Positions 22,037 to 32,859 are shown, counted from the stretch's first letter. The stretch: 64,000 nt of DNA from Pseudomonadota bacterium (GCA_003577275.1 QEVO01000006.1:102960-166959); one strand, 5' to 3'. Numbers and translations are program-made. Notes: a model not told the origin generated them from the sequence alone.

Positions 22037-24772
22037 ATGATTAAACGACGACACATGGGAGGCACCCGGCAACGGGTGTTGATGTCCAGCGCCGCCATGG
22101 CGCTGGCCATGACGACGGTGGCAGCAAATGCGCAGCCCGTTGCGCAACCGGTAGTCGAGGAGGTGCTGGTCACCGGCACCCGCATTATGCGCTCAGACTT
22201 GACCAGCGCGGCGCCGATTTCGGTATTGGATGAAGAAGTCTTCGCGCAAAAAGGCCTGCTGTCCATTGCGGACATATTGCAGGAAATCCCGCAGATGAGC
22301 GGTTCTCAGACAACTGCCCAAACCAACAATGGCGGCCGCGGCGTATCCTCCATTAACTTGCGCGGACTTGGTTCTCAACGCACGCTCATTCTCGTCAACG
22401 GCCGCCGCATGGTGGCGACCGATAACCTCGGCACCTCGCTGACCGTTGACTTGAACAACATTCCGCAGGCGATCATCGAGCGGGTCGAGGTCTTACGCGA
22501 CGGCGCTTCGGCGATCTATGGCTCGGACGCTATCGGCGGCGTCATCAACATCATCACCAAGCAGGACTTCGAAGGCCTGTCGATCAATGGCCAGGTCGGC
22601 ACCTCGGAAGAAGGCGATGGCGAACAGTATGGCGCAGACATGACCGCCGGCGGCAAGTTCGCCGATGGTCGCGGCAAGGGCTGGGTCAACGTCAGCTATT
22701 ATAAGACCAAGCCGATTTACTCTAAAGATCGCAAGTTCTCAGCATTTCCCAAGGACGCCGATCTCCTCGATGACGGCACCGTCGATGTCTACAGTTTCGG
22801 CAGTTCGTTCACCCCCACCGGTACGGCATTCCGCTTGGAAACCGGCGACGCGGTGGTGATGGATCCTGATGGCGAAGGCTTCTCGCCGCTGTCCAACGAC
22901 AATCGGTTCAACTATTCCGATTATATGTACATCTTTGCGCCGCAGGAGCGGAAAACCATTTCCGGTCAGGTCGAATATGAGCTGATGGATAATGTTTCCG
23001 TCTATGCGGAAGGTCTTTATGTCAAGCGCGAATCGCAACAGCAATTGGCGCCGCCGCCCTTGGTGGTGCCGAACACGGTCGGTTTCTATGTTCCCGCCGA
23101 TAACCCCTTCAATCCCTTTGGCGAGGATGTGCTGCTGCTGCGTCGTCTCGCTGATGTTGGCGCGGTGCGGCAATACAAGCAGGAGGTCAACACCTACCGC
23201 ATGGTTGTCGGCCTGAAGGGCGAAATTGATGACCGCTGGAACTGGGACTTGTCCTATATGAATGGCCGCAACGAAGTCAGCGCCAATGTGTTTGGCCTTG
23301 GCCGGCTTGACAACATCAACCGCGGCTTCCTGGATCCGGTGGGATGCGCCGCCACGCCAGGATGCGTTCCGATCAACCTTTTTGGCAGCAATCTAAGCCA
23401 AGACCAGCTTGACGCCATTCGCTACACCTCGTTTGAACACCAGACGGTGCAGCAGGATGTCGGCGAATTTAATATTACCGGCAATGTGTTCGAGTTGCCC
23501 GCCGGCAATGTCGGTCTTGCCGCCGGCGCGGCATGGCGCCGCGAGTCCTATCACGATGACGTTGACTCGATCACCGAAAGCGGCGCGTCGAGCGACGGCG
23601 AGCGGCTGTCGAGCAGCGGCCACTATGACGTTAAAGAAATCTATGGCGAGTTGTCCATTCCCTTGGTGTCGAAGCAGGACTTCGCGGAATATCTCGGCGT
23701 TGATCTGGCCGGCCGTTATTCCGACTACAGCACCATCGGCGGCGTCTTCAGTTGGAAAGTGGGCGCGCAATACGCCCCGACCACTGACGTTCGCTTCCGC
23801 GGTGTTTATTCCCGCGCCTTCCGGGCGCCGGATGCGCTGGAGCTGTTCGCCGGCCGCAAGATCAACTTCCCGACGTTCCAGGATCCTTGCGAATCGCCGG
23901 CTAGCGCTACCGTCATCGCCAACTGTATCGCTCAGGGTGTCGCCGATCCGTTAGACTTTGAACAACGCGACAGTCAGGTCAACACGGTGGAGGAAGGCAA
24001 TGCGGATCTGAGCGAAGAAAAGGCCAAAACCTGGACCATCGGCGTTGTCTTCACGCCAAGCGCGGTGGAAAACCTGGCCATCACGCTGGACTACTACTGG
24101 ATCAGCCTGAAAGACGCCATCGATCCTGTGGACGCGCAGACCGTTCTCGATCAGTGCTTGTCGAGCACCGATCTATCCAGTCCGCTCTGTGCATTGATCG
24201 AACCGCGCGACGCGGTCGGTCAGTTGACCCGCATCCTGACGCCGACGGCCAACATCGGCAGCTTCAAGACCAGCGGCATCGACTGGTCGGTGCTCTATGG
24301 CCACAAGTTGGGCAATTCCGGCGCCATGCAATACAACTGGTCGGGAACCTATCTCCTGAAGCTGGAAAAGGTGCCGTTCCCTGGCGCGCCGGCGGTGAAG
24401 TATGACGGCTACACTGGCGGTCTGAACATCAACGCCAATCCGCACTGGCGGATGAACTGGTCAGCGACTTATTCCGAAGAGAATTGGCATTTGACCTATA
24501 CCGGTCGGTTCATTGGCAGCTCGAAGTCCTTCACCACCCGGGATAACTCCACCACCGGTGAATCGGTACGGTCTAAGATTTCGGCTTACACCTATCATGA
24601 CCTGCAGGGCGGCTATCGCTTCAACGATAACGTCCAGCTGGTGCTCGGCGTGCGCAACATCTTCGACAAGAAGCCGCCGTTCTTCTTCGATTATGAAGAC
24701 AACAACTCTGATCCGGCGACCTATGACATGGTTGGCCGTTTCTACTACGGAGCGATCCGGACTAACTTCTGA
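22037..24772 (+). CDS. TonB-dependent outer-membrane receptor
   Basis: This 911-aa receptor has a signal peptide ending near residue 34 (VAANAQP). A plug domain follows with EEVLVTGTRI, then INLRGLGSQRTLILVNGRRM and VEVLRDGASAIYGSDAIGGVINII. The large beta barrel ends in YYGAIRTNF with the terminal phenylalanine. The RGLG...LVLVNG and GSDAIGGV patterns place it in the Caulobacter-type receptor family that takes up varied substrates; the cargo is unknown. ATG 22037 is preceded by GAGGAAA; upstream in-frame codons run through the hairpin leader and are rejected. No TonB or ABC genes are adjacent. Confidence 0.92.
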   Translation: MIKRRHMGGTRQRVLMSSAAMALAMTTVAANAQPVAQPVVEEVLVTGTRIMRSDLTSAAPISVLDEEVFAQKGLLSIADILQEIPQMSGSQTTAQTNNGGRGVSSINLRGLGSQRTLILVNGRRMVATDNLGTSLTVDLNNIPQAIIERVEVLRDGASAIYGSDAIGGVINIITKQDFEGLSINGQVGTSEEGDGEQYGADMTAGGKFADGRGKGWVNVSYYKTKPIYSKDRKFSAFPKDADLLDDGTVDVYSFGSSFTPTGTAFRLETGDAVVMDPDGEGFSPLSNDNRFNYSDYMYIFAPQERKTISGQVEYELMDNVSVYAEGLYVKRESQQQLAPPPLVVPNTVGFYVPADNPFNPFGEDVLLLRRLADVGAVRQYKQEVNTYRMVVGLKGEIDDRWNWDLSYMNGRNEVSANVFGLGRLDNINRGFLDPVGCAATPGCVPINLFGSNLSQDQLDAIRYTSFEHQTVQQDVGEFNITGNVFELPAGNVGLAAGAAWRRESYHDDVDSITESGASSDGERLSSSGHYDVKEIYGELSIPLVSKQDFAEYLGVDLAGRYSDYSTIGGVFSWKVGAQYAPTTDVRFRGVYSRAFRAPDALELFAGRKINFPTFQDPCESPASATVIANCIAQGVADPLDFEQRDSQVNTVEEGNADLSEEKAKTWTIGVVFTPSAVENLAITLDYYWISLKDAIDPVDAQTVLDQCLSSTDLSSPLCALIEPRDAVGQLTRILTPTANIGSFKTSGIDWSVLYGHKLGNSGAMQYNWSGTYLLKLEKVPFPGAPAVKYDGYTGGLNINANPHWRMNWSATYSEENWHLTYTGRFIGSSKSFTTRDNSTTGESVRSKISAYTYHDLQGGYRFNDNVQLVLGVRNIFDKKPPFFFDYEDNNSDPATYDMVGRFYYGAIRTNF

Positions 24773-24792
24773 TCCAATGGCTGACGTAACCT

Positions 24793-24829
24793 GGGCGGCG
24801 ACTTTCGGGTCGCCGCCCTTTCTTTTTTT
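24793..24829 (+). terminator. Strong intrinsic terminator of the TonB receptor
   Basis: A perfect 10-bp stem GGGCGGCGAC/GTCGCCGCCC with loop TTTCGG is followed by CTTTCTTTTTTT. Its T-run reaches the stop codon of the convergent GST gene. Confidence 0.92.
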
Positions 24830-25433
24830 ACTTTTGCGCCGGAAAGGGGATGAAATTCGGCAATTCCTCCATGCGCGCCAGCCAGGCGCAGACGTTGGGG
24901 TGGGGGTCTAGCGGAACGTCGCCTTCCGGGGCGCGCTTGACGTAGGAATAGCCGGCGATGTCGGCGATGGTGGGCCGATCGGCGGCCAGCCAGCGCCGGC
25001 TGGCGAGATGGGCATCCATCACCCCCAGCGCCTTCACCCCCCGCGCCACCGATAACTCGTGGTTGGGTTCCAGATGAGGGGCGAAGCGGCGGATGTAGCG
25101 GGCCATGCCCAATCCCTTGGCAATGCCATCGGCTGCCGTCATCAGCCATTCGTTGACCCGGGTTTCAGCCTCTACTTCCCGAGGGTACCACTCATCCTTG
25201 CCATATTTGCGGGCCAGATAGACTAAGATCGCCACCGAATCCCGGATGATAAAGCCGTCATCGTCAAGGGTGGGGCAGGTGCCGAAGGGGTTAAGGGCGA
25301 GGAACTCTGGCCGCCGCTGCTCCCCTTGCAGGATATCAATGGGGGTAATCTTGTGGGGCAGACCAAACAGGCTCAAGGCCAGCTTGACGCGATGGCTGTT
25401 GCCGGAAATGACAGAATCGTAAAGTGTAATCAT
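24828..25433 (-). CDS. Glutathione S-transferase
   Basis: This 201-aa cytosolic protein has an N-terminal thioredoxin-like domain (MITLYDSVISGNSHRVKLALSL, then NPFGTCPTLDDDGF and DSVAILVYLARKY). A helical C-terminal domain follows with WLAADRPTIADIAGYSY, the usual GST core. Ser at the SGNSHRV position could activate glutathione. ATG 25433 is the natural start, since the earlier frame would run through the groES promoter. The substrate is unknown; a role in detoxification is general for the family. It is divergent from groESL. Confidence 0.88.
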   Translation of the reverse strand: MITLYDSVISGNSHRVKLALSLFGLPHKITPIDILQGEQRRPEFLALNPFGTCPTLDDDGFIIRDSVAILVYLARKYGKDEWYPREVEAETRVNEWLMTAADGIAKGLGMARYIRRFAPHLEPNHELSVARGVKALGVMDAHLASRRWLAADRPTIADIAGYSYVKRAPEGDVPLDPHPNVCAWLARMEELPNFIPFPAQK

Positions 25434-25553
25434 GAGGGGCTCCCTTCTTAAGCGAGGGCCTAATCCTAAGAACTCAGGACAGGCATGGGAAGCCGCCTTG
25501 TATTGCCGCCTATGGTCCTGTCCTGAAATGAAAAAAATCTCCGGGGGCGGCCC

Positions 25554-25619
25554 TTGACACCTGTAGACCGAGACGCCATATCCACGACGGTATTGGCACT
25601 CACCCCAAAGGAGTGCTAA
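25554..25619 (+). promoter_or_regulatory. Heat-shock promoter and CIRCE operator of groESL
   Basis: TTGGCACTC-N9-GAGTGCTAA at 25593-25619 is a CIRCE element with one mismatch, the binding site of the repressor HrcA. Upstream, CTTGACA (25553-25559) and CCATAT (25576-25581) are spaced 16 bases apart. They could serve sigma-70 or an RpoH-type heat-shock factor. Dual negative and positive heat control is likely. Confidence 0.9.
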
Positions 25620-25693
25620 TAATCCATCCATTAGTTTTAGGGGAAACGGCCGCCCATCCGCGGCGGCCTCATTTAAACAGGAAGAGGTACATC

Positions 25694-26008
25694 ATGGGAT
25701 TTCGTCCTCTGCATGACCGCGTTCTCGTCCGTCGCGTCGAGAGCGAGGAAAGGACCGCTGGCGGCATCATTATTCCGGATTCCGCCAAGGAAAAACCCAG
25801 CGAAGGCGAGGTGATCGCCGTGGGCGCCGGCCACAAGGCCGAAGACGGCAAGGTGACGCCGCTGGACGTCAAGGCGGGCGACCGCATTCTGTTCGGCAAG
25901 TGGTCGGGCACCGAAGTGAAGATCGATGGCGAGGAGTTCCTGATCATGAAGGAATCCGACATCCTCGGCATCATCGAAAAGAAGGCCTCCGGCAAGAAGG
26001 CGGCGTAA
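25694..26008 (+). CDS. groS: Co-chaperonin GroES
   Basis: This 104-aa protein forms the heptameric lid of GroEL. Signature [33 protein letters not shown] opens the protein; the mobile-loop residues around [10 protein letters not shown] and [21 protein letters not shown] are intact. ATG 25694 follows GAAGAGG. It precedes groL by 41 bases under the CIRCE promoter. Confidence 0.97.
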   Translation: MGFRPLHDRVLVRRVESEERTAGGIIIPDSAKEKPSEGEVIAVGAGHKAEDGKVTPLDVKAGDRILFGKWSGTEVKIDGEEFLIMKESDILGIIEKKASGKKAA

Positions 26009-26034
26009 ATACGCGCGCCTTTGACGATCTTTGA

Positions 26035-27696
<1,662 letters not shown>

Positions 27697-27723
27697 GCCG
27701 CTCATCACTTGCTACTTTGTCGG

Positions 27724-27756
27724 ACGGGGCCGCCATCACGCGGCCCCGTTTCTTTA
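27724..27756 (+). terminator. Intrinsic terminator of groESL
   Basis: ACGGGGCCGC pairs perfectly with GCGGCCCCGT around loop CATCAC and is followed by TTTCTTTAT. Confidence 0.92.
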
Positions 27757-27804
27757 TGTATAAATAGGGCTTATATATAAGGAAATATTTTTGATGTCTA
27801 CCAG

Positions 27805-27834
27805 TTGACTATACCTGAATATCTATAGTATAGC
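27805..27834 (+). promoter_or_regulatory. Sigma-70-like promoter of the candidate sRNA
   Basis: TTGACT (27805-27810) and TATAGC (27829-27834) are 18 bases apart, in a locally AT-rich stretch right after the groESL terminator. Transcription should start near 27841. Confidence 0.6.
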
Positions 27835-27840
27835 GTTAAC

Positions 27841-27985
27841 GGGGTTGCTTGGACTTTAACGGGTTAGGAAAAGGTCTGCGGCTCGTTTGCGAGCCCGTCC
27901 TGTCCGATCAGGTTGAAGGATAAGGCGACCCCTCCCCAGACCCGCCTGGCAAGGGCCGCTCCGTTCCGGAGCGGCCCTCTTTTTA
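27841..27985 (+). ncRNA. Candidate small RNA with its own promoter and terminator
   Basis: This is a stand-alone unit of about 145 bases. It has a promoter at 27805-27834, an internal hairpin GGCTCG-TTTG-CGAGCC (27880-27895), and an unpaired C/U-rich stretch ACCCCTCCCC (27928-27937) able to pair with ribosome-binding sites. It ends in a terminator with a perfect 12-bp stem AGGGCCGCTCCG/CGGAGCGGCCCT (27952-27978) followed by CTTTTT. It does not look like 4.5S RNA or tmRNA. No protein frame with a ribosome-binding site is present. The overall layout resembles alphaproteobacterial trans-acting sRNAs with CCTCC loops, but I cannot name a family. Confidence 0.6.
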
Positions 27986-28043
27986 TGTTTTTTTGTTTTG
28001 CTCCTCGACAGTATGGTGCTGCCCTATAACAATGGAGAGGACG

Positions 28044-28484
28044 ATGTACCCAGGTGACATCCGCGATCCCAATTGGGAAAAGTCGGCGCGGGAAATTTTC
28101 CAGGCGCAAGGTCTGATGGCCTATCTCGGAATTGAATTGCAGGCGCTTAGGCCAGGCTACGCCATGCTGGTGGCGCCCTATCGGCCAGAACTTAGTCAGC
28201 AAGCCGGCTTTTTTCATGGCGGGGTGATGGCGACCCTGGTGGACAACAGCGGGGGCATTGCCTCTGGCACGTTAAAGGCGGCGGACCAGGACGTACTTGC
28301 CGCCGAGTTCAAGATCAATCTCCTCCGCCCCGGCATTGGCGAGCGCCTGGTTGCCGAGGCGCAGGTGGTGCGTCCCGGCCGCACCTTGACGGTGGCGCGC
28401 ATGGAGGTGTTTGCCGAAACGGACGGCAAACGCACCCTGTGCGCCATCGGGCAGGGAACTTACGCCTACGTCGACCGCGCCTGA
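28044..28484 (+). CDS. PaaI-family hotdog thioesterase
   Basis: This 146-aa hotdog-fold protein has the PaaI core: QQAGFFHGGVMATLVDNSGGIAS, with the HGG and the catalytic-region aspartate/asparagine, then EFKINLLRPGIGERLVAEAQVVRPGRTLTV. Such enzymes hydrolyse acyl-CoA thioesters. ATG 28044 follows GGAGAGG closely, and TATAAC at 28025 is a possible -10. An upstream ATG at 28032 is an alternative. The natural substrate is unknown. Confidence 0.85.
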   Translation: MYPGDIRDPNWEKSAREIFQAQGLMAYLGIELQALRPGYAMLVAPYRPELSQQAGFFHGGVMATLVDNSGGIASGTLKAADQDVLAAEFKINLLRPGIGERLVAEAQVVRPGRTLTVARMEVFAETDGKRTLCAIGQGTYAYVDRA

Positions 28485-28595
28485 TTTGTTGGTATTGCAT
28501 CGGCAAAATAATTGCGTATATTAGTGTAGAATATAAATAAATACACATTTTTTATGTATATAACCCATACGCCAGGGGGAAGGAGTTATAAGGCC

Positions 28596-30251
28596 ATGTA
28601 CCGCTACAACGATCTTGACGCCACCATCGTGCGGGAGCGCGTGGCGCAGTTTCGCGGTCAGGTGCAGCGCCGACTGACGGGCGAGCTGAGCGAGGACGAG
28701 TTCCGCCCGCTGCGGTTGATGAACGGGCTTTATTTGCAGCTTCACGCCTACATGCTGCGGGTGGCGATTCCCTATGGTTTGCTGTCGTCCCGGCAGTTAC
28801 GCACGCTCGCCCATATCGCGGAAAAATATGATCGCGGCTATGGTCATTTCACCACCCGGCAGAACATTCAGTACAACTGGCCGAAGCTGGTGGACGTGCC
28901 CGATATTCTTGCCGAGCTCGCCGATGTGGAAATGCATGCCATTCAGACCAGCGGCAACTGCATCCGCAACATCAGTTCCGACCATTTCGCTGGCGTCATC
29001 GCCGACGAGATTGAAGACCCGCGGCCCTACGCGGAGATCATGCGCCAATGGTCGACCTTCCATCCGGAATTTTCTTATCTACCGCGCAAGTTCAAGATCG
29101 CCTTCAGCGGCGCCGTCAATGACCGCGCGGCGGTGGCGTTCCATGACATCGGCTTCCGCACCGTCAAGAACGATCGGGGCGAGGTAGGGTTTGCGGTTTA
29201 CGTCGGCGGCGGCATGGGCCGTACGCCGATGATCGGCAAGCTGGTGCGCGAATTTGTCGAAAAGAAGCACCTACTGACCTATACCGAAGCCATCATGCGG
29301 GTTTACAACGAATTCGGCCGCCGCGATCACCTGTTCAAATCGCGCATCAAGATTCTGGTGCATGAGCTGGGGCTGGAGGAATTCCGCCGTCTGGTGGAGG
29401 ACGAGTGGGCCTATACCAAAGACAGCGCGCTGGTGCTGACCGATGCCGAAATCGCCCGCGTTGCCGCCTTCTTCACGCCGCATCTTTACGAAAAAATCAC
29501 TGAACCGGTCGCCGCGTTCGAGCAGGCAAAGGCGGAAAACAAGGCATTTGCCGCGTGGATCGCCCATAATACTCATGCTCATAAAGCGCCGGGCTATCGC
29601 ATTGTCAGCGTATCGCTGAAAAAGACCGGCATTGCGCCGGGCGATGTGACCGATGCGCAGATGCGCGCCATCGCCGACCTGGCGGACGCCTACAGCTTCG
29701 GCGAAATTCGCGCCACCCATGAGCAGAACCTGGTGCTAGCCGACGTGCGCCAGGCCGATTTGCTTGAGTTGTGGAAGAAGCTTGACGGTCAGGGATTGGC
29801 CAGCGCCAACATCGGCACGCTGCAGGACATCATCTGCTGCCCGGGGCTGGATTATTGCTCGCTGGCCAACGCGCGCTCCATCCCCATCGCCATGGAAATC
29901 GCCGAGCATTTTGACCGAATGGATTATCTTTATGATCTCGGCGAGCTGAAGATCAAAATGTCGGGCTGCATTAATGCCTGCGGCCATCACCATGTGGGCC
30001 ATATCGGCATCCTCGGCGTCGATAAAAAAGGCGAGGAATTCTATCAGATCACGCTCGGCGGCTCGGCTGCCGATGATGCGGCCATCGGCCAGATCATCGG
30101 CCCGGCTTTTTCGCGCGACGCCATCATCCCGGCCCTGGAGCGGTTGTTGGGCTATTACGTGGCGACGCGGGAGGAAGGCGAACGGTTTCTCGATACGCTG
30201 CGGCGCGTCGGCATCAAGCCATTCAAGGAGCATGTCTATGCCACTCATTAA
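28596..30251 (+). CDS. cysI: Siroheme [4Fe-4S] sulfite/nitrite reductase (CysI family)
   Basis: This 551-aa protein reduces sulfite to sulfide or, in some relatives, nitrite to ammonia, in the cytoplasm. The siroheme-cluster cysteines are Cys415 and Cys421 (CPGLDYC) and Cys458 and Cys462 (CINAC followed by GHHH). The N-terminal part (GHFTTRQNIQYNW, SGNCIRNISSDHFAG) is typical of the CysI/NirA fold. ATG 28596 lies after AAGGAG. The neighbouring DUF934 gene, overlapping by 14 bases, favours assimilatory sulfite reduction. The preceding 110 bases are AT-rich and probably hold the promoter. Confidence 0.9.
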   Translation: MYRYNDLDATIVRERVAQFRGQVQRRLTGELSEDEFRPLRLMNGLYLQLHAYMLRVAIPYGLLSSRQLRTLAHIAEKYDRGYGHFTTRQNIQYNWPKLVDVPDILAELADVEMHAIQTSGNCIRNISSDHFAGVIADEIEDPRPYAEIMRQWSTFHPEFSYLPRKFKIAFSGAVNDRAAVAFHDIGFRTVKNDRGEVGFAVYVGGGMGRTPMIGKLVREFVEKKHLLTYTEAIMRVYNEFGRRDHLFKSRIKILVHELGLEEFRRLVEDEWAYTKDSALVLTDAEIARVAAFFTPHLYEKITEPVAAFEQAKAENKAFAAWIAHNTHAHKAPGYRIVSVSLKKTGIAPGDVTDAQMRAIADLADAYSFGEIRATHEQNLVLADVRQADLLELWKKLDGQGLASANIGTLQDIICCPGLDYCSLANARSIPIAMEIAEHFDRMDYLYDLGELKIKMSGCINACGHHHVGHIGILGVDKKGEEFYQITLGGSAADDAAIGQIIGPAFSRDAIIPALERLLGYYVATREEGERFLDTLRRVGIKPFKEHVYATH

Positions 30252-30717
30252 GGATCGGCGGGTCGTTGACGACGCCTGGACGCACGTTGCGGCGGATGCC
30301 GCAGCGCTGCCTGCGGGCGACATCATCGTGCCGTTGGCGGTTTGGAAGTCGCGCAAGGAAGAACTGTCGGCGCGCAATGGCGGCTTGGGACTAAAGCTGG
30401 AGCCCGGCGAACACCCCGGCGAGATTGTTGACGATCTGCCGCGCTTCAGCGTGATTGCGCTGAACTTTCCAAACTTCCGTGATGGCCGCGCCTATTCCTA
30501 TGCCCGCCTGCTGCGCGAGCGCTATGGCTTTAAGGGCGAGATCCGCGCCGTGGGGGATGTGGGTCGCGACCAGATGTTTTTCATGGCCCGCTGCGGCATC
30601 AATGCCTTTGAAGTCAAGGCCGGCAAGTCCATTGAGGACGCGCTTGCCGCCCTGTCCGATTTTTCCGTGACCTACCAAAACGCCGCCGATACGCCGCTGC
30701 CGTTCTTCCGCCGGTAG
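30238..30717 (+). CDS. DUF934 protein, partner of sulfite reductase
   Basis: This 159-aa protein matches DUF934: MPLIKDRRVVDDAWTH at the start, then GDIIVPLAVW, IALNFPNFRDGRAYSYARLLRERYGFKGEIRAVGDV and DQMFFMARCGINAFEV. The family regularly sits beside cysI-type genes in proteobacteria and is thought to support sulfite reduction, perhaps in electron supply. No mechanism is established that I can cite. It starts inside the end of cysI, 14 bases before that stop, so the two are translationally coupled. Confidence 0.85.
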   Translation: MPLIKDRRVVDDAWTHVAADAAALPAGDIIVPLAVWKSRKEELSARNGGLGLKLEPGEHPGEIVDDLPRFSVIALNFPNFRDGRAYSYARLLRERYGFKGEIRAVGDVGRDQMFFMARCGINAFEVKAGKSIEDALAALSDFSVTYQNAADTPLPFFRR

Positions 30718-30743
30718 CGCCGGTAGCACAGCTGCTCTTTCCC

Positions 30744-30783
30744 CTGTCATCGAACTGTCATATTTCTTTCATCGCACGGTCAT
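30744..30783 (+). promoter_or_regulatory. Four-repeat Pho box upstream of the porin
   Basis: CTGTCAT (30744), CTGTCAT (30755), CTTTCAT (30766) and CGGTCAT (30777) are spaced exactly 11 bases apart, the PhoB binding pattern of 7-base repeats with 4-base gaps. A TTTAGA about ten bases after the last repeat can act as -10. This predicts induction on phosphate starvation. Confidence 0.92.
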
Positions 30784-30874
30784 GCGCGCCCTTTAGACAG
30801 GCCGCGTTGGGGGAGTGGTTCTATGACCGAAAAACAACCTCAAGCAGGCTATAACATACGAAGAGGAATGATTA

Positions 30875-32182
30875 ATGATGACTAGGAAACGTCTTGCGAT
30901 CGCGCTGGCGGCAACGACATCGCTTGTCGGCTTAAGCATGATCCCGGTTGCGGCTTCCGCCCAATCTGTCGAGCAGTTGCAGCAGCAGATCGATGCCCTG
31001 CAGGCGCAGATTAACGAACTGAAAGAAACTCAGAAGAAGACCGCCGCTGAAGGGGTCAAGGTGAAATGGGAGCCGGCGCCGAAGATTTCCAGCGCCGACG
31101 GCCGCTTTGAAATGAATCTGCGCGGCCGCATTTTTGTGGATGCCGCCTGGATCAGTGATGACGATAATGCGCTCGATGATGACGCCACGGAATTCCGCGC
31201 CGCGCGCCTGGGCATCGAGGGCAAGGCGTGGAACAATGTGAAGTACAAGTTCGAGGCTGATTTTGCCGACAACGAAGTGGAGATCACCGATGCCATCATC
31301 GGCTACGACATTGGCGTGGGCGAGGTGATGGTCGGCAACTTCAAGACCTTCAACTCGTTGGAAGAACTGACCAGCAGCCGCTTCATCACCTTCATGGAGC
31401 GCGGCGGCAATACCGATGCTTTCGGCTTCGAGCGCCAGCTCGGCGTCGGCGTCCTGCTGGGCGGGGAGAACTGGTCCTTTGGCGTCGGCGCGCAAAAGGG
31501 CACGGCGTCCGGCGGCAGCGGCAATCAGGGCGAGACCATCTCGGCCCGCGCCACGTTCGCCCCAAAAATCGGTAACAACGGCCTCGTTCATGTCGGCGCC
31601 CATTACCGCTACCGCAAGGCCGGCGCCGATGAAAGCCTGTACCGCTATCGCCAGCGACCGCACCAGCATTTGGCCTCGACGCGGCTGGTTTCGACGCCGA
31701 GCCTATATGACAGCGATTCGCTGATCGGTTTGGAATTGGCCGGCGTCTTCGGCCCATTCTCGGCGCAAGGCGAATATATGTGGATCAAGGCGGACCGCGC
31801 CGTCGACGTCGCCGGTTTTGGCGATCCGACGTTCAATGCCTGGTATGCGGATGTCTCCTGGTTCCTGACCGGCGAAAGCCGCGCCTATAAGGAAGGCAGC
31901 TTCAACCGCGTCAAGGTGAAAAAGCCGGTCTATGAGGGCGGCTTTGGCGCCTGGCAGGTCGGCATTCGCTATGATGTGGTCGATCTGATTGACGAGAACA
32001 TCTTCGGCGGCAAGCAGAAGACCTGGATTTTGGGAGTCAATTGGCATCTTAATGACTACAGCCGCATCATGATGAATTACTCCAAGTCCGACATCAGCGA
32101 TGCCTTCGCGGTAGCCGCCAATGGCGTTGACGGCGAAAACGACGTCGATGCCTTCGGCATGCGCTTCCAGGTCGACTGGTAA
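30875..32182 (+). CDS. Phosphate-starvation porin (OprO/OprP family)
   Basis: This 435-aa outer-membrane protein has a signal peptide of about 30 residues (ending AASAQ). A short coiled-coil follows (VEQLQQQIDALQAQINELKE, about residues 32-51), then the barrel. The barrel shows the porin O/P pattern: FEMNLRGRIFVDAAW, FRAARLGIEGKAWNNVKYKFEADFADN, and a terminal W in MRFQVDW. GAAGAGG precedes the start; ATG 30878 is an alternative. The four-unit Pho box upstream supports a role in phosphate or polyphosphate uptake. Confidence 0.9.
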   Translation: MMTRKRLAIALAATTSLVGLSMIPVAASAQSVEQLQQQIDALQAQINELKETQKKTAAEGVKVKWEPAPKISSADGRFEMNLRGRIFVDAAWISDDDNALDDDATEFRAARLGIEGKAWNNVKYKFEADFADNEVEITDAIIGYDIGVGEVMVGNFKTFNSLEELTSSRFITFMERGGNTDAFGFERQLGVGVLLGGENWSFGVGAQKGTASGGSGNQGETISARATFAPKIGNNGLVHVGAHYRYRKAGADESLYRYRQRPHQHLASTRLVSTPSLYDSDSLIGLELAGVFGPFSAQGEYMWIKADRAVDVAGFGDPTFNAWYADVSWFLTGESRAYKEGSFNRVKVKKPVYEGGFGAWQVGIRYDVVDLIDENIFGGKQKTWILGVNWHLNDYSRIMMNYSKSDISDAFAVAANGVDGENDVDAFGMRFQVDW

Positions 32183-32208
32183 ACGGCTGAGTTCTTTCCA
32201 AGGATGCT

Positions 32209-32244
32209 GGGCGGCGGGGCCAAGCCTCGCCGCCCCTTCTTTTG
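32209..32244 (+). terminator. Intrinsic terminator of the porin gene
   Basis: GGGCGGCGGGG pairs with CCTCGCCGCCC with one mismatch around CCAAG, then CTTCTTTT follows. Confidence 0.85.
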
Positions 32245-32271
32245 GTATAGTTTGTCGATTTTTTTTGTGTT

Positions 32272-32859
32272 ATGGCGCAGAGCTTGCGGCCCATGGGGGC
32301 CGTGGGGGACGAGGCCGTGAAAGCCGCTGAAGCCAACGCTCTATCGTATGCCATCGAGCCGCAGGCGGATGCCGATCTGCCGGCGGTGGAGGCGATTCTC
32401 GATCTGGCCTTCGGCCCCGACCGCCATCAGAAAACCGCCTACCGCCTGCGCGACAACGTGGAGCCGGTGCAAGCATTAAGCTTGGTCGCCCGCCAGGACG
32501 GCAAGGTTCTGGGCACGCTGCGGTTCTGGCCCATTCTCATCCGGCGGGAAGGGGCGGCGGACGTGCCGGCCTTGATGCTCGGCCCCATCGCTGTGCTGCC
32601 GGAGCTGAAGGGCAGGGGCATCGGCATCTCCCTGATGCGGGAAGGCCTGGCCCGGGCCCAGGCGCTGGGTCATCGGATCGTCATTCTGGTGGGCGATTAT
32701 CCCTACTACAGCCGGGTCGGCTTCCAGCACACCGAGCATGGGCGGTTTATCATGCCGGGCTGGGTCGATCTTGACCGCCTGTTGGCGCTGGAGCTAGTTC
32801 CCGGAGCGCTCACGGGGGTATCCGGGCGTATCGTCTCGCTGGCTAAGACCTTCAAATAG
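32272..32859 (+). CDS. GNAT family N-acetyltransferase (YhbS-like)
   Basis: This protein of up to 195 aa is an acetyl-CoA-dependent acyltransferase. The acetyl-CoA loop is LMLGPIAVLPELKGRGIGISLMREGL, and GHRIVILVGDYPYYSRVGFQ is the conserved core strand typical of YhbS. ATG 32272 has no clear ribosome-binding site. GTG 32317 behind GGGGGACGAG is a credible later start, which would remove 15 residues. The substrate is unknown. Confidence 0.83.
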   Translation: MAQSLRPMGAVGDEAVKAAEANALSYAIEPQADADLPAVEAILDLAFGPDRHQKTAYRLRDNVEPVQALSLVARQDGKVLGTLRFWPILIRREGAADVPALMLGPIAVLPELKGRGIGISLMREGLARAQALGHRIVILVGDYPYYSRVGFQHTEHGRFIMPGWVDLDRLLALELVPGALTGVSGRIVSLAKTFK

